A stretch of 14,047 bases of DNA from Miltoncostaeales bacterium (lineage in GTDB: Bacteria > Actinomycetota > Thermoleophilia > Miltoncostaeales > Miltoncostaeaceae): contig JAUROO010000004.1 of the NCBI GenBank assembly GCA_030829765.1, positions 1 to 14,047 of the forward strand. The letters are read 5' to 3'. A model generated the notes under the pieces. That model made no database searches and was not told the origin of the DNA. It was given only the letters and a program-made list of their open reading frames with translations. Shown in pieces: positions 6,234-14,047 of this stretch; position 1 is the stretch's first letter, and each line of letters starts with the position of its first letter. The translations under genes and the position numbers were made by a program.

Positions 6234-7553
6234 TCAGGCACCAAGCATGGACGGAAGCCCGCCCTTGCCGATGCGCTTCATGAGCTTCTGCATTTGCTTG
6301 AACTGCGCCAGGAGCTGGTTGACCTCCTGGACCGTGGTGCCGCTGCCCTCGGCGATACGGCGCCGTCTGCTGCCGTTGATGATGTCCGGACGCGCGCGCT
6401 CGGACAAGGTCATGCTGCTGATGATGGCCTCGACGCGGTCGATGCGCCGTTCGTCCACCTGGACGTCCTTGAGCTTGCCGGCCTGCCCCAGTCCGGGAAT
6501 CATGCCCATCAACTGGCCGATGGGGCCCATCTTCCTCACCTGGCGCAACTGATCGAGGAAGTCATCGAGGGTGAGGTTGCCGCCGCGCATCTTCTCCTCG
6601 ATGCGCTTGGCGTCCACCTCGTCGACGTTCTGCTGCGCCTTCTCGATCAGGCTGAGCACGTCCCCCATCCCCAGGATGCGCGAGGCCATCCTGTCCGGGT
6701 GGAAGGCCTCCAGGGCGTCCACCTTCTCGCCCGTTCCCACGAAGAGGATGGGCTTCCCGGTGACCGCCCGCACCGACAGTGCAGCACCGCCGCGCGCGTC
6801 GCCGTCGAGCTTGCTCAGGATGGCGCCATCGAACTGGACGGCCTCCTGGAAGGCCACGGCCACGTCCACGGCCGTCTGCCCGGTCATGGCATCCACGACG
6901 AGGATCACCGAGGTGGGCCGCACCGCATCGCGGATGGCCACCAGTTCGTCCATCATCTCGGCGTCGATGGTCAGGCGGCCCGCGGTGTCGATGAGCACCA
7001 CGTCGCGGCCGGCGCGCTTGGCAGCTGCGATCCCATCGCGGGCCACCGCCACCGGGTCGGTGGCGCCCTCCTCGCGATGCACCGGCACGCCGATCTGGTC
7101 CCCCAGCACGGCCAACTGCTCCATCGCCGCCGGGCGGCGCACGTCGCACGCCACCATCAGCGGGGCACGCCCCTCGGCGGCCAGCAGGCGTGCGAGCTTC
7201 GCGGTATGGGTGGTCTTGCCCGATCCCTGGAGGCCCGCCATCAGGATGACCGTCGGGGGGCTGGGCGCCATGGCGAGGCCGACGTTGGTGCCACCCATCA
7301 GGCGGGTGAGCTCCTCGTCCACGATCTTCACGACCTGCTGGTCGGGCGTGATCGACGACATCACCTCATCGCCGGTGGCCCGCTCCTTGATGGCCGTGGT
7401 GAGCTGCTTCACGACGGGCAGGCTGACGTCGGCTTCGAGCAGCGACAGGCGGATGGCACGCATGGCCTTGTCGATGTCGGATTCGGTGAGCTTCCCTCGG
7501 CCCTTCAGGCCAGAGAAGACACCCTGCAGCTTGTCGGTGAGCGCGTCGAACAT
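6234..7553 (-). CDS. ffh: Signal recognition particle protein Ffh (SRP54)
   Basis: Ffh is the GTPase of the signal recognition particle. It binds SRP RNA and emerging signal sequences and docks on FtsY at the membrane. The 439-residue protein has the N domain (1-95), the GTPase domain with Walker A GLQGSGKTT (107-115), DTAGR (189-193) and SKLDGDARGG (247-256), and the linker FHPDRMASRILGMGD (284-298). A methionine-rich M domain follows (about 325-435), with the RNA-binding segment GSRRRRIAEGSGTTVQEV (394-411). It is complete. The ATG at 7553 follows a 50-base gap after ftsY; the Shine-Dalgarno is weak. The SRP RNA gene is not in this window. Having receptor (ftsY) and particle (ffh) genes side by side after smc is a familiar arrangement. 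Confidence 0.98.
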   Translation of the reverse strand: MFDALTDKLQGVFSGLKGRGKLTESDIDKAMRAIRLSLLEADVSLPVVKQLTTAIKERATGDEVMSSITPDQQVVKIVDEELTRLMGGTNVGLAMAPSPPTVILMAGLQGSGKTTHTAKLARLLAAEGRAPLMVACDVRRPAAMEQLAVLGDQIGVPVHREEGATDPVAVARDGIAAAKRAGRDVVLIDTAGRLTIDAEMMDELVAIRDAVRPTSVILVVDAMTGQTAVDVAVAFQEAVQFDGAILSKLDGDARGGAALSVRAVTGKPILFVGTGEKVDALEAFHPDRMASRILGMGDVLSLIEKAQQNVDEVDAKRIEEKMRGGNLTLDDFLDQLRQVRKMGPIGQLMGMIPGLGQAGKLKDVQVDERRIDRVEAIISSMTLSERARPDIINGSRRRRIAEGSGTTVQEVNQLLAQFKQMQKLMKRIGKGGLPSMLGA

Positions 7554-7603
7554 GGCGTTACTCGCGCATGGACGCGCGATCCCGGAAGACTACCGCGCCC
7601 GGG

Positions 7604-8623
7604 CTAGACGGCGGCATCGGGGGCGAAGATGGCCTCGGCGAACGCACGGGCATCGAAGGGCTGCAGGTCGTCGATGGACTCCCCCACCCCGATCATGGCC
7701 ACCGGGATCCCCAGTTCACGCTCGATCGCCAGGACGATCCCGCCCCGGGCAACGCCATCGAACTTCGTGAGGACGAGCCCGGAAACCGGGACCGCCTCGG
7801 AGAACAGGCGCGCCTGCGACAGGCCGTTCTGCCCCGTGGTGCAGTCGATCACCAGCAGCACATGGTGCGGCGCGCCCTCCATCGCCTTGCCCGTGACCCC
7901 GTGCACCTTCCGCAGTTCCTCCATGAGGTTGTGCTGGGTCTGCAGGCGTCCGGCGGTATCGATGATCACCACATCCGCGCTCCGTGCGCGGCCGGCCGCC
8001 ACGGCATCGAATGCCACGGCACCGGGGTCGGCTCCCGGTGCCTGCTTCACGATGTCCACGCCCGCGCGATCAGCCCACACCGCCAGTTGCTCCACGGCCG
8101 CCGCCCGGAAGGTGTCGCCCGCACCGATCACCACCTTCTGGCCCAGCTCGGTCAGGCGATGCGCCAGCTTGCCGATGGTCGTCGTCTTGCCGCTGCCGTT
8201 CACGCCCACCACGAGGATGACGGTCGGGTCGTCGCCCAGCGGGATCCGTGCGGGCTCAGGGGCCAGCCGGCGGGTGATCTCATCTGCCAGCGCTCGGGCC
8301 AGGGAGTCACCCGAGGTGACCCTCCCGGCGTCGGCCTCGGCGCGCAGCGCCGCCACGATGTCCATGGTGGCGGGCATCCCGCAGTCGGCCAGCACCAGGG
8401 CCTCCTCCAGATCGTCCCAGGTGGCGTCCGAGACCAGCTTCGACTGGTAGATGCCCGCGAGCTGGGGCGATATCGGCTGCGCCTGGCTGGCCGCGATGCC
8501 TTCGCGCAGGCGACGGAAGAGACCCCGGCGCGGTGCGGGGGCATCATCCGGGACGGGTGGTGGCTCCAGCCCGAAGAGCTCGGCGAACGCGCCGAGGTCC
8601 GCCCCGCCGCCGGCGTCGCTCAT
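7604..8623 (-). CDS. ftsY: SRP receptor GTPase FtsY
   Basis: FtsY is the membrane-associated receptor for the signal recognition particle. The 339-residue protein consists of a short, poorly conserved N-terminus (1-33), then the N domain from GLFRRLREGI (34-43), then the GTPase domain. The latter has Walker A GVNGSGKT (140-147), GDTFRAAAVEQL (169-180), DTAGRLQT (222-229), TKFDG (286-290) and the GVGESIDDLQPF closing motif (312-323). It lacks the long acidic A domain of the E. coli protein; the short leader and a basic amphipathic helix near 34-43 probably serve membrane contact. The ATG at 8623 overlaps the smc stop as ATGA, so the two are translationally coupled. Confidence 0.97.
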   Translation of the reverse strand: MSDAGGGADLGAFAELFGLEPPPVPDDAPAPRRGLFRRLREGIAASQAQPISPQLAGIYQSKLVSDATWDDLEEALVLADCGMPATMDIVAALRAEADAGRVTSGDSLARALADEITRRLAPEPARIPLGDDPTVILVVGVNGSGKTTTIGKLAHRLTELGQKVVIGAGDTFRAAAVEQLAVWADRAGVDIVKQAPGADPGAVAFDAVAAGRARSADVVIIDTAGRLQTQHNLMEELRKVHGVTGKAMEGAPHHVLLVIDCTTGQNGLSQARLFSEAVPVSGLVLTKFDGVARGGIVLAIERELGIPVAMIGVGESIDDLQPFDARAFAEAIFAPDAAV

Positions 8624-11600
8624 CCGGCCTGGGCGGCGGGTACGTCGTTCCGGCGCACCTCGGACAACTGCCGGCGCACCCAGGGCCGGGCCGGGCCCTC
8701 GGCATCGCGATCCAGTCGCCGGGCGACCACCTGCGATACCCCGGACCGCCCCATCGTGACGCCGAACAGGAGATCGGCCACCTCGACGGTGGGCTGCTGG
8801 TGGGTGATGAGGATGAACTGCCGCTCTCCCGCGAGACGGCGGAGCACGCCGAGGAAACGCCGGAGATTGGCGTCGTCAAGCGCCGCCTCGACCTCGTCGA
8901 GCAGGTAGAAGGGCGTGGGCCGCGCCATGGCGATCGCCAGGCAGAACGCCAGGGCGATGAGCGACTTCTCTCCGCCGGAGAAGAGCGCCAGCGAGCGGGC
9001 ACGCTTGCCGGCGGGCACCACCTCGACCTCCACTCCCTCCTCGCCCCCGTCGTCGACGATGCGCAGGCGCCCGGTGCCGCCCGGGAACAGGAGTCCGACG
9101 ACTTCCTGGAACCGCTCGTCCACCGCCTGCATGACCTCTGCGAACCCGCCCGCCACCTGCGCGTCGAGTTCGGACATCTGAGCGCGCAAGGCCTCGGCGG
9201 ACGCCTCGAGGTCGGCGATCTGCTCGGTGGCCTCCGCCTCGCGCTCGGCAAGCTCGGCACGCTCCTCCGCGGCGAGTGGATTCACGGCGCCCATGCCCTC
9301 ACGCCGCATGGCCAGCGCCTCGACGCGCTCCGCGATGACGTCTGCCGAATCCTCGTCATCCGACGGGATCGGCGGGGCCGGGGCATCCTCCGCCACGCCC
9401 GCCTCGCGCGCGCGCTCGACGGCCACGGCCATCCCCACCTCGGCGGCACGATCGGCCTCACCGGCCTGGGCGGCCGCGCGCTCGGCGGCCTCCACCGCCC
9501 CCTGCGCCGCGCGGGCATCCGCCGCGGCCGCGGCGATCCCGTCCGCGCGCTCCCGTGACCGCGCGTCCATCTCGTCGGCGCGCGGCGCCAATGCGTGGGC
9601 CACCGACTCCATCGCACGTGCCGCTGCGAGTACCCCGGGGTGATCGGCCAGCGCGGGCTCGGGCGCCTCCGCCTCGGCACGGGCGCGTGCCCGGCGCGCC
9701 ACGACGTCCTCATGCCGGGCGCGCTCCTCGGCCAGCGCAGCGGCACCGATGCGCGACGCCTCCCTGGCGGCATCCCGCGCCTCGCGGGCCGCGAGAGCAG
9801 CCTGTTCGGCCACCTGGGGGTCATCCACGGCCTGCGCCGGCGCAGCCCCGAGCCGCGCCATCTCCGCGCGCGCGGCATCAAGGGCGGCAACGGCCTCGGT
9901 CCGGGCGGCATCACGACGGCGCTGCTCCGCGAGGGCCGAGTGCAGGCGGGCCTCGGAACGCTCGGCGCACCGCGCGCTGGCGCGCGCCCGGACATCGGCC
10001 CGGCGCGCGGCGGCGACCGCCACGCGTTCGGACTCCTCGGCACCCCCCACCTGCGCGGCCGCGCGCTCGGCGGCCTCGATCGCCCGCCGGTGCAGTGCCC
10101 GACTGGCCCACGGCCCCCGCACGCCGGTGAGCACGCCGAGGCCCGGGCGGAACGCCAGGCCATCGGCGGTGACCAGCACCCGCGCCCGAACCCCCGCGGC
10201 GATGCCCTCGAGGGAGGGCACAAGCCATGCATCCGCCAGCAGGCCGTCGAGCCACGGGCGCGACCGTGCGGGGCATGCGGTGATCACCTCGGCCAACGGG
10301 CGTGCACCGGGTACGGGGGCGACGGAGGGCGTGCCCGTGCCCGCCGGGCGCGCGACTGCGGCGGCGCTCGCACCCTCGTCCAGCGCACGGGCGCCCTCGG
10401 GCACCGAATCCACCAGTGGCGCGTCGGCGAGTTCGCCGAGGGCCGCGGCCACCGCGCGCTCCATGCCGTCGCGGACCTCGATTCCATCGCCGAGCAGGAC
10501 GGCGTCGGCGTGGCGATCATCCGTCGGGGCCAGGGCGGCCGCCTCGGCGGCAAGCCGGGCGGCCCGGCCGGCGACTCCCTCGCGCGCCGATCGCGCGGCG
10601 TCGGCCGCCCGACCGGCGTCCGCCCGGACATCGGCGTCGCGCTCACGCCGGGCACGGGATATCCCCGCCCGCCGCTCCGCCCGCGCCGCGTCAGGTGCGT
10701 CCCCGCCGTCGATTTCCGATATCGCCTCGATCGCACGCGCGATCCGGGCCTCGACAGCCGCCCGCTCAGCGGAATCGCGCTCCACGGCACGCCGGTGATC
10801 GCGCGCGCTCTCGAGCGCCGCGGTGGCAGACGCGAGGGTGGCCTCCGACTGCTCCAGGCGCTCCGCCGCGCGGGACGCATCCTGCTCGGTGCGCGCCAGG
10901 GAGCGGGCGATATCGCCGGCGGCCGCCTCGGCGGCCACAAGGGCCCGTGCGGCATCCTCGCGCATCTCACGGCGGCGGGCGGCCTCCTCGGCGGCGGCCT
11001 CCACCCGGCCCGTGGCCACCTCGGCCCGGCCGGACACCCGCTCGGCGATGGCTCGCAGGCCCGCAGCCGACTGCACGGCCGCCTCGCGCTCGGCAACGGC
11101 CGCCGAGCGGCGGCGCTCGGCCTCGGCCGCCTGGGCACGCGCGGTGGACAGCGCCTGCTGCGCACGCGATACGGCGGCAGCGCTCTCCGCGCGGGCGCGC
11201 CGGGCATCGGCCATCTCCCGGGCCGCGGCCACGGCGCGCGCGCGGATGAGCGCTTCGCGGGCCTGCGCCAGGTCACGCTCCACCTCGGCGGCGCGCTCGG
11301 CCGCACGGGCCTGGCGCTCCAGGGACCGTGCACGCGAGGACAGTTCCCCGGCCAGATCACGCGCGCGGGCCAGATGCTCGTCCACGTGCTTCAGGCGCAA
11401 CTCCGCGCGGTGGCGGCGACGCTTGGGCAACCCGGTGCCCGCGGCCTCGTCCAGGATCGCCCGGAGAGCCGACGGCTTGCTCTGGCAGATCGCATCCACC
11501 TGTCCCTGCCGGATGATGGAGAGCGACTGCGGCCCGAGCCCCCGCGTGGACAGCGAATCCAGCACATCCACCAGGCGGGCGTTCGACCCGTTCAGCCGGT

Positions 11601-11922
11601 AGCCGGAGTCGCCGGCACGGGTGAGCCGCCGCGACACGCCCATCTCGGCGGGCCCATCACCGGCCGCGCCGTCGAGGGTCAGCACCACCTCGGCCATGCC
11701 CACCGGCTGGCGGCCATCGCCGCCCGAGAAGAGGATGTCCTGCATGGCGGGAGCACGCAGATGGCCTGCGCGCTGCTCGCCCAGCGCCCAGGCGATGGCC
11801 TCGGAGATGTTGCTCTTGCCCGAGCCGTTTGGTCCCACGATCACGTTCAGGCCCGGCCCGAACTCCAGGTCGATGGGGTCGGCGAACGACTTGAAGCCCT
11901 TGATCCTGAGGCGGGTCAGCAT
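8620..11922 (-). CDS. smc: Chromosome segregation protein SMC
   Basis: SMC is the ATPase of the condensin-like complex that organises and segregates the chromosome. The protein is complete at 1100 residues, slightly short for the family (about 1150-1200). Residues 1-165 form the N-terminal head with GFKSFAD (9-15), Walker A GPNGSGKS (30-37) and the Q-loop region SIIRQGQVDAI. An Ala/Arg/Glu-rich coiled coil follows to about 460. The hinge spans about 460-605, with DGIEVRDGMERAVAAALG and VTADGLAFRPGLGVLTGVRG. A second coil runs to about 930. The C-terminal head has the ABC signature FSGGEKS near 978-984 and Walker B with D-loop YLLDEVEAALDD near 1005-1016. The ATG at 11922 gives the family-typical MLTRLRIKGFKSF and has GGAGGAG upstream (11933-11939) inside rnc. 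The ScpA/ScpB partner genes are not in this window. Confidence 0.97.
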   Translation of the reverse strand: MLTRLRIKGFKSFADPIDLEFGPGLNVIVGPNGSGKSNISEAIAWALGEQRAGHLRAPAMQDILFSGGDGRQPVGMAEVVLTLDGAAGDGPAEMGVSRRLTRAGDSGYRLNGSNARLVDVLDSLSTRGLGPQSLSIIRQGQVDAICQSKPSALRAILDEAAGTGLPKRRRHRAELRLKHVDEHLARARDLAGELSSRARSLERQARAAERAAEVERDLAQAREALIRARAVAAAREMADARRARAESAAAVSRAQQALSTARAQAAEAERRRSAAVAEREAAVQSAAGLRAIAERVSGRAEVATGRVEAAAEEAARRREMREDAARALVAAEAAAGDIARSLARTEQDASRAAERLEQSEATLASATAALESARDHRRAVERDSAERAAVEARIARAIEAISEIDGGDAPDAARAERRAGISRARRERDADVRADAGRAADAARSAREGVAGRAARLAAEAAALAPTDDRHADAVLLGDGIEVRDGMERAVAAALGELADAPLVDSVPEGARALDEGASAAAVARPAGTGTPSVAPVPGARPLAEVITACPARSRPWLDGLLADAWLVPSLEGIAAGVRARVLVTADGLAFRPGLGVLTGVRGPWASRALHRRAIEAAERAAAQVGGAEESERVAVAAARRADVRARASARCAERSEARLHSALAEQRRRDAARTEAVAALDAARAEMARLGAAPAQAVDDPQVAEQAALAAREARDAAREASRIGAAALAEERARHEDVVARRARARAEAEAPEPALADHPGVLAAARAMESVAHALAPRADEMDARSRERADGIAAAAADARAAQGAVEAAERAAAQAGEADRAAEVGMAVAVERAREAGVAEDAPAPPIPSDDEDSADVIAERVEALAMRREGMGAVNPLAAEERAELAEREAEATEQIADLEASAEALRAQMSELDAQVAGGFAEVMQAVDERFQEVVGLLFPGGTGRLRIVDDGGEEGVEVEVVPAGKRARSLALFSGGEKSLIALAFCLAIAMARPTPFYLLDEVEAALDDANLRRFLGVLRRLAGERQFILITHQQPTVEVADLLFGVTMGRSGVSQVVARRLDRDAEGPARPWVRRQLSEVRRNDVPAAQAG

Positions 11923-11926
11923 CCGG

Positions 11927-12658
11927 TCACCGCTCCTCCCCGAGCGCGTCGCGCGCGCGCGCGGCCGCTGCGCGCTCCGCGGCCTGCTTCGAACCACCGG
12001 ACCCTCGGGCGAGTTCGCGATCGCCCTGGAGCACCCGGGCGTGGAAGGTGCGCGCGTGGGGCGGCCCGTCCTGCCCGGTGATCTCGTACCGGGCGGTCAC
12101 GCCGCCCGCCGCCTGCAGCGCCTCCTGGAGGGCACTCTTGGGATCGGCCGCCCCGCCGGGAGCGGCGTCCAGCGCAGCGGAGAACGACGAGAGCACCGCG
12201 TGGGCCGTGGCATCCGGGCCCGCGCCGAGCCAGCCGGCTCCGATCGCCGACTCGGCGAGCGCGGCGCGCACGTTGCGGCTGCCGGCCATCCCACGGGCCT
12301 CCTCGGCGTGCCGCCGGGGCGCATCGTTCACCATCCGATCCGGCAGGCCGCACTCCGACGCCACCTGGGCGCACGCCTCCCGCGACACCACGCGCTGGCG
12401 CATGAAGGTCAGGTCGCCCTCACTGGCCCCGGGGTGGCGCGTGAACAGTTCCGTGGTCACGATGACCCCCAGCACGGCATCGCCGAGGAACTCCAGGCGA
12501 TCGAACGACGGCGATGACGGTTCCGCCCACGTGGCGTGGGTGAGGGCCTCGCGGCGCAGCGCGGGATCCACCAGGTCGAGCAGGCCGGCCAGGTCACTGG
12601 GGCGGCGCCCCGGGTCCTCAGGAACCGGAGCGGGCGACGATGTAGTCGACGGCGTCAC
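11927..12658 (-). CDS. rnc: Ribonuclease III, divergent acidic motif
   Basis: RNase III cuts double-stranded RNA in rRNA maturation and mRNA turnover. The 243-residue protein has a catalytic domain (about 22-160) with REALTHATWAE (36-46) and the signature DRLEFLGDAVLG (53-64), then a good double-stranded-RNA-binding domain from DPKSALQEALQ (172-182) to GSKQAAERAAAARARDAL (222-239). Of the four metal-binding acids of the E. coli and Aquifex enzymes, Glu56, Asp60 and Glu136 line up, but the position of the third (E. coli Asp114) is Ala133 in the RAALAESAIGA segment. The loop before it is also unusual. The GTG at 12658 is the only standard in-frame start upstream of the domain. It lies 41 bases inside acpP and lacks a good Shine-Dalgarno, so coupled translation is likely. 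The smc ATG follows after 4 bases. Confidence 0.92.
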   Translation of the reverse strand: MTPSTTSSPAPVPEDPGRRPSDLAGLLDLVDPALRREALTHATWAEPSSPSFDRLEFLGDAVLGVIVTTELFTRHPGASEGDLTFMRQRVVSREACAQVASECGLPDRMVNDAPRRHAEEARGMAGSRNVRAALAESAIGAGWLGAGPDATAHAVLSSFSAALDAAPGGAADPKSALQEALQAAGGVTARYEITGQDGPPHARTFHARVLQGDRELARGSGGSKQAAERAAAARARDALGEER

Positions 12659-12866
12659 CGACGCTGACGATCTTCTCCGCCTCCTCGTCCGGGATCTTCA
12701 CCCCGAACTTGTCCTCCATCTCCATGATCATCTCGACCAGGTCGAGGGAGTCGGCGTTCAGGTCTTCGGAGAAGGACGCCGTCTCGACGACCTCGGAGGC
12801 GTCGACGCCGAGCTGCTCGACGAGGATTGACTGAAGCTCGGAGAGGGCCTGCGCTCGATCCACCAT
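12618..12866 (-). CDS. acpP: Acyl carrier protein
   Basis: ACP carries growing acyl chains on a phosphopantetheine arm during fatty-acid synthesis. The 82-residue protein is acidic and of normal length. The attachment site is Ser40 in the conserved NADSLDLVE block (37-45), followed by the recognition helix MIMEMEDKFGVKIPDEE (46-62). The ATG at 12866 follows AAGGAG (12869-12874) with two bases between. An 87-base gap separates it from plsX upstream, which may hold an extra promoter, though no convincing -10/-35 pair is seen. Its 3' end overlaps the proposed rnc start by 41 bases. Position between plsX and rnc is the usual one. Confidence 0.98.
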   Translation of the reverse strand: MVDRAQALSELQSILVEQLGVDASEVVETASFSEDLNADSLDLVEMIMEMEDKFGVKIPDEEAEKIVSVGDAVDYIVARSGS

Positions 12867-12953
12867 TGCTCCTTCGGGGCGTGAAACGGGTCCATGGACG
12901 CGGCCACGGTACCAGTGCCGCCGGACGCCGCGCGGGGGGGCGCGGGGCCCCCG

Positions 12954-13949
12954 CTACCCGTCGGTTCCGAGCCCTGCCTGGATATGGCCGGTCACGTCCT
13001 CGCGAAGGGCCTGCGCGGCGCGCAGGATCCCATTGGTCATGCCACGGGTGCCGGTGTTGCCGTGGCCGATCATCGAGATGCCCCGCACGCCCAGCAGGTA
13101 GGCGCTGCCGTACTCCTCGGGGTCGATGTTCCGGCGCAGGTCCTTGAAGACCGGCATGCCGAGTGCACCCGCCACCTTCCCGCGCACGCTCGAGGTGAGT
13201 CCGCGCCGGATCTCGTGGAAGATCATGGCCGCCGTGCCCTCGTAGAGCTTGAGGGCGACATTGCCCGTGAAGCCGTCGGTCACGATGATCCGCGCCTTGC
13301 CCTTCGGGATGTCGCGGCCCTCGATGTTGCCGATGAAGCCGGGGGTGCCCTGGAGCAGCTCGTAGGTCTCGAGCACCAGCTCGGTGCCCTTGCCCGCCTC
13401 CTCGCCGATGGTGAGGAGGCCCACGGTGGGGTCGTCGATTCCGAGGATGTCGCGGCCGAGCACGCGGCCCATCACCGCGAACTGGGCGAGGTACTCGGGC
13501 TTGCACTCGGCGTTGGCACCGCCGTCGATCATCACGATGGGCCCGGCGATCGAGGGCATGGGCACGGCGAGGCCGGGGCGGATGACGCCCGGAAGGCGGC
13601 GGAGGATGAGCGTGGACGCGGCCAGCATGCCGCCGGTGTGCCCGGCGGAGATCACCGCGCCGGCGCGGCCCTCGTGCACGTGCCGGCACGCCACCACCAT
13701 CGAGGCATCCGGCTTGGTCCGCACGGCCTTGACCGCGTCGTCGGTAGAGAGGATGCGGTCGGGCGCGTGGACGATCTCGATGTTCGAGGGCAGGTCGCCG
13801 TGCTGCTCGAGGGTCTTCTCGAGGAGCGGGGCGTCGCCCACGAGCACGATGCCAATGCCCTCGCGCGCCGCCTCGATGGCGCCGGCCACGGGAACCTGCG
13901 GTGCCTTGTCGCCGCCCATCGCATCGACGGCGACGACGACGTCAGACAT
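12954..13949 (-). CDS. plsX: Phosphate acyltransferase PlsX
   Basis: PlsX makes acyl-phosphate from acyl-ACP, the first step of phosphatidic acid synthesis in bacteria that use PlsY. The 331-residue protein is complete and of normal length. Conserved blocks include VAVDAMGGDKAP (6-17), VISAGHTGGMLAAS (99-112), IDGGANAECKPEYLAQFAVMG (141-161, glycine-rich core) and the C-terminal GHGNTGTRGMTNGI segment. The protein has no transmembrane segment and is expected at the inner membrane face. The start at ATG 13949 gives MSDVVVAVDAMGG and lies 5 bases after the rpmF stop, so the two are probably co-translated; the Shine-Dalgarno is weak. ACP, its substrate carrier, is encoded next. Confidence 0.97.
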   Translation of the reverse strand: MSDVVVAVDAMGGDKAPQVPVAGAIEAAREGIGIVLVGDAPLLEKTLEQHGDLPSNIEIVHAPDRILSTDDAVKAVRTKPDASMVVACRHVHEGRAGAVISAGHTGGMLAASTLILRRLPGVIRPGLAVPMPSIAGPIVMIDGGANAECKPEYLAQFAVMGRVLGRDILGIDDPTVGLLTIGEEAGKGTELVLETYELLQGTPGFIGNIEGRDIPKGKARIIVTDGFTGNVALKLYEGTAAMIFHEIRRGLTSSVRGKVAGALGMPVFKDLRRNIDPEEYGSAYLLGVRGISMIGHGNTGTRGMTNGILRAAQALREDVTGHIQAGLGTDG

Positions 13950-13954
13950 GGTGC

Positions 13955-14047
13955 TCAGGCGCCGGTGTCGACGACCGCGCGGCCCTTGTAGTGACCGCAC
14001 ACCATGCAGACATGGTGCGGCATCACGGGAGCCGTGCAGCGCGGGCA
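13955..14047 (-). CDS. rpmF: 50S ribosomal protein L32, C-terminal part (cut by right edge)
   Basis: The last 30 residues of L32 are present; the start lies beyond the right edge. The fragment begins at the zinc ribbon: CPRC, nine residues, then CMVC, giving four cysteines (fragment positions 1, 4, 14, 17). The family-typical CGHYKGRAVV follows. The Cys4 form is the zinc-binding type of L32. The TGA at 13955-13957 is 5 bases before plsX, the standard rpmF-plsX pair of bacteria. Confidence 0.93.
   Translation of the reverse strand, partial: CPRCTAPVMPHHVCMVCGHYKGRAVVDTGA

Noticed and set aside
7562..7579. A 6-bp stem with 6-base loop in the ftsY-ffh gap
   Set aside because: Such short GC-rich dyads are common by chance here, with no T-tract and no other sign of function.
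6294..7607. A 437-codon plus-strand open frame opposite ffh
   Set aside because: The minus strand encodes full-length Ffh with all GTPase motifs; the plus-strand product is low-complexity His/Gly/Arg-rich.
9470..10077. An identical 23-base string at 9470-9492 and 10055-10077 within smc
   Set aside because: Both copies encode the same AAERAAAQ coiled-coil segment using preferred codons. Repetition of this kind is expected in Ala/Arg-rich coils, and nothing else marks it as a mobile or regulatory repeat.
9595..12081. An 828-codon plus-strand open frame opposite smc and rnc
   Set aside because: It is the antisense shadow of a very GC-rich Ala/Arg coiled-coil gene. The product is Gly/Arg/His-rich with no recognisable domain, while the minus strand encodes an unmistakable SMC.
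12867..12953. Possible promoter or G-rich element in the 87-base plsX-acpP gap
   Set aside because: There is a run of G and a short GGGGCCCC palindrome, but no credible -35/-10 pair; only the acpP Shine-Dalgarno is clear.
12894..13991. A 365-codon plus-strand open frame opposite plsX
   Set aside because: It mirrors plsX and has no recognisable motif.
1..14047. A defence, mobile-element or biosynthetic system hidden in the window
   Set aside because: Almost every base belongs to recognised core genes with short gaps. No transposase, integrase, toxin-antitoxin pair, CRISPR repeats or tRNA-linked insertion is visible.

Overview
This window is a very GC-rich stretch (roughly 70% by eye, not counted) of a bacterial chromosome. 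It is packed with core housekeeping genes, nearly all on the minus strand. Read on that strand from right to left, the order is rpmF (cut by the right edge), plsX, acpP, rnc, smc, ftsY, ffh, rpsP, a KH-domain gene (khpA type), rimM, trmD and rplS. After these come rnhB, yraN, a Mn-type superoxide dismutase gene and yifB/comM (cut by the left edge). This is the rpmF-to-yifB order widely conserved in Gram-positive bacteria. High GC, frequent GTG starts, an exported lipoprotein and an RNase III with a divergent second acidic motif all point to Actinomycetota. A deep branch such as Thermoleophilia is my best guess, but that is inference and no phylogenetic marker was aligned.

Layout. (1) 4021-14047 is one compact minus-strand block. 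Neighbours overlap by 4 bases (smc/ftsY, rpsP/khpA, trmD/rplS) or by 41 bases (acpP/rnc), or are separated by 4-87 bases. It joins fatty-acid/phospholipid synthesis (plsX, acpP), RNA processing (rnc), chromosome organisation (smc), co-translational protein targeting (ftsY, ffh) and ribosome/tRNA maturation (rpsP, khpA, rimM, trmD, rplS, rpmF). (2) 3084-4016 is a plus-strand lipoprotein gene inserted opposite the block; its stop lies 4 bases from that of rplS. (3) 2354-3001 is rnhB on the minus strand, ending tail-to-tail with yraN, which lies on the plus strand and overlaps it by 31 bases. (4) 1222-1827 is a Mn-type superoxide dismutase, followed by a perfect 15-bp hairpin. (5) 1-1146 is the 5' part of yifB/comM.

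No gene-free stretch longer than 300 bases is present. I see no tRNA, rRNA, CRISPR array, insertion sequence, attachment site or phage gene. I do not see an undescribed multi-gene system. The points worth a second look are the broken-up rnhB-yraN-yifB end of the conserved cluster, sequence deviations in RNase III and TrmD active-site motifs, a duplicated acidic tail on ribosomal protein L19, and the sodA/yifB hairpin.
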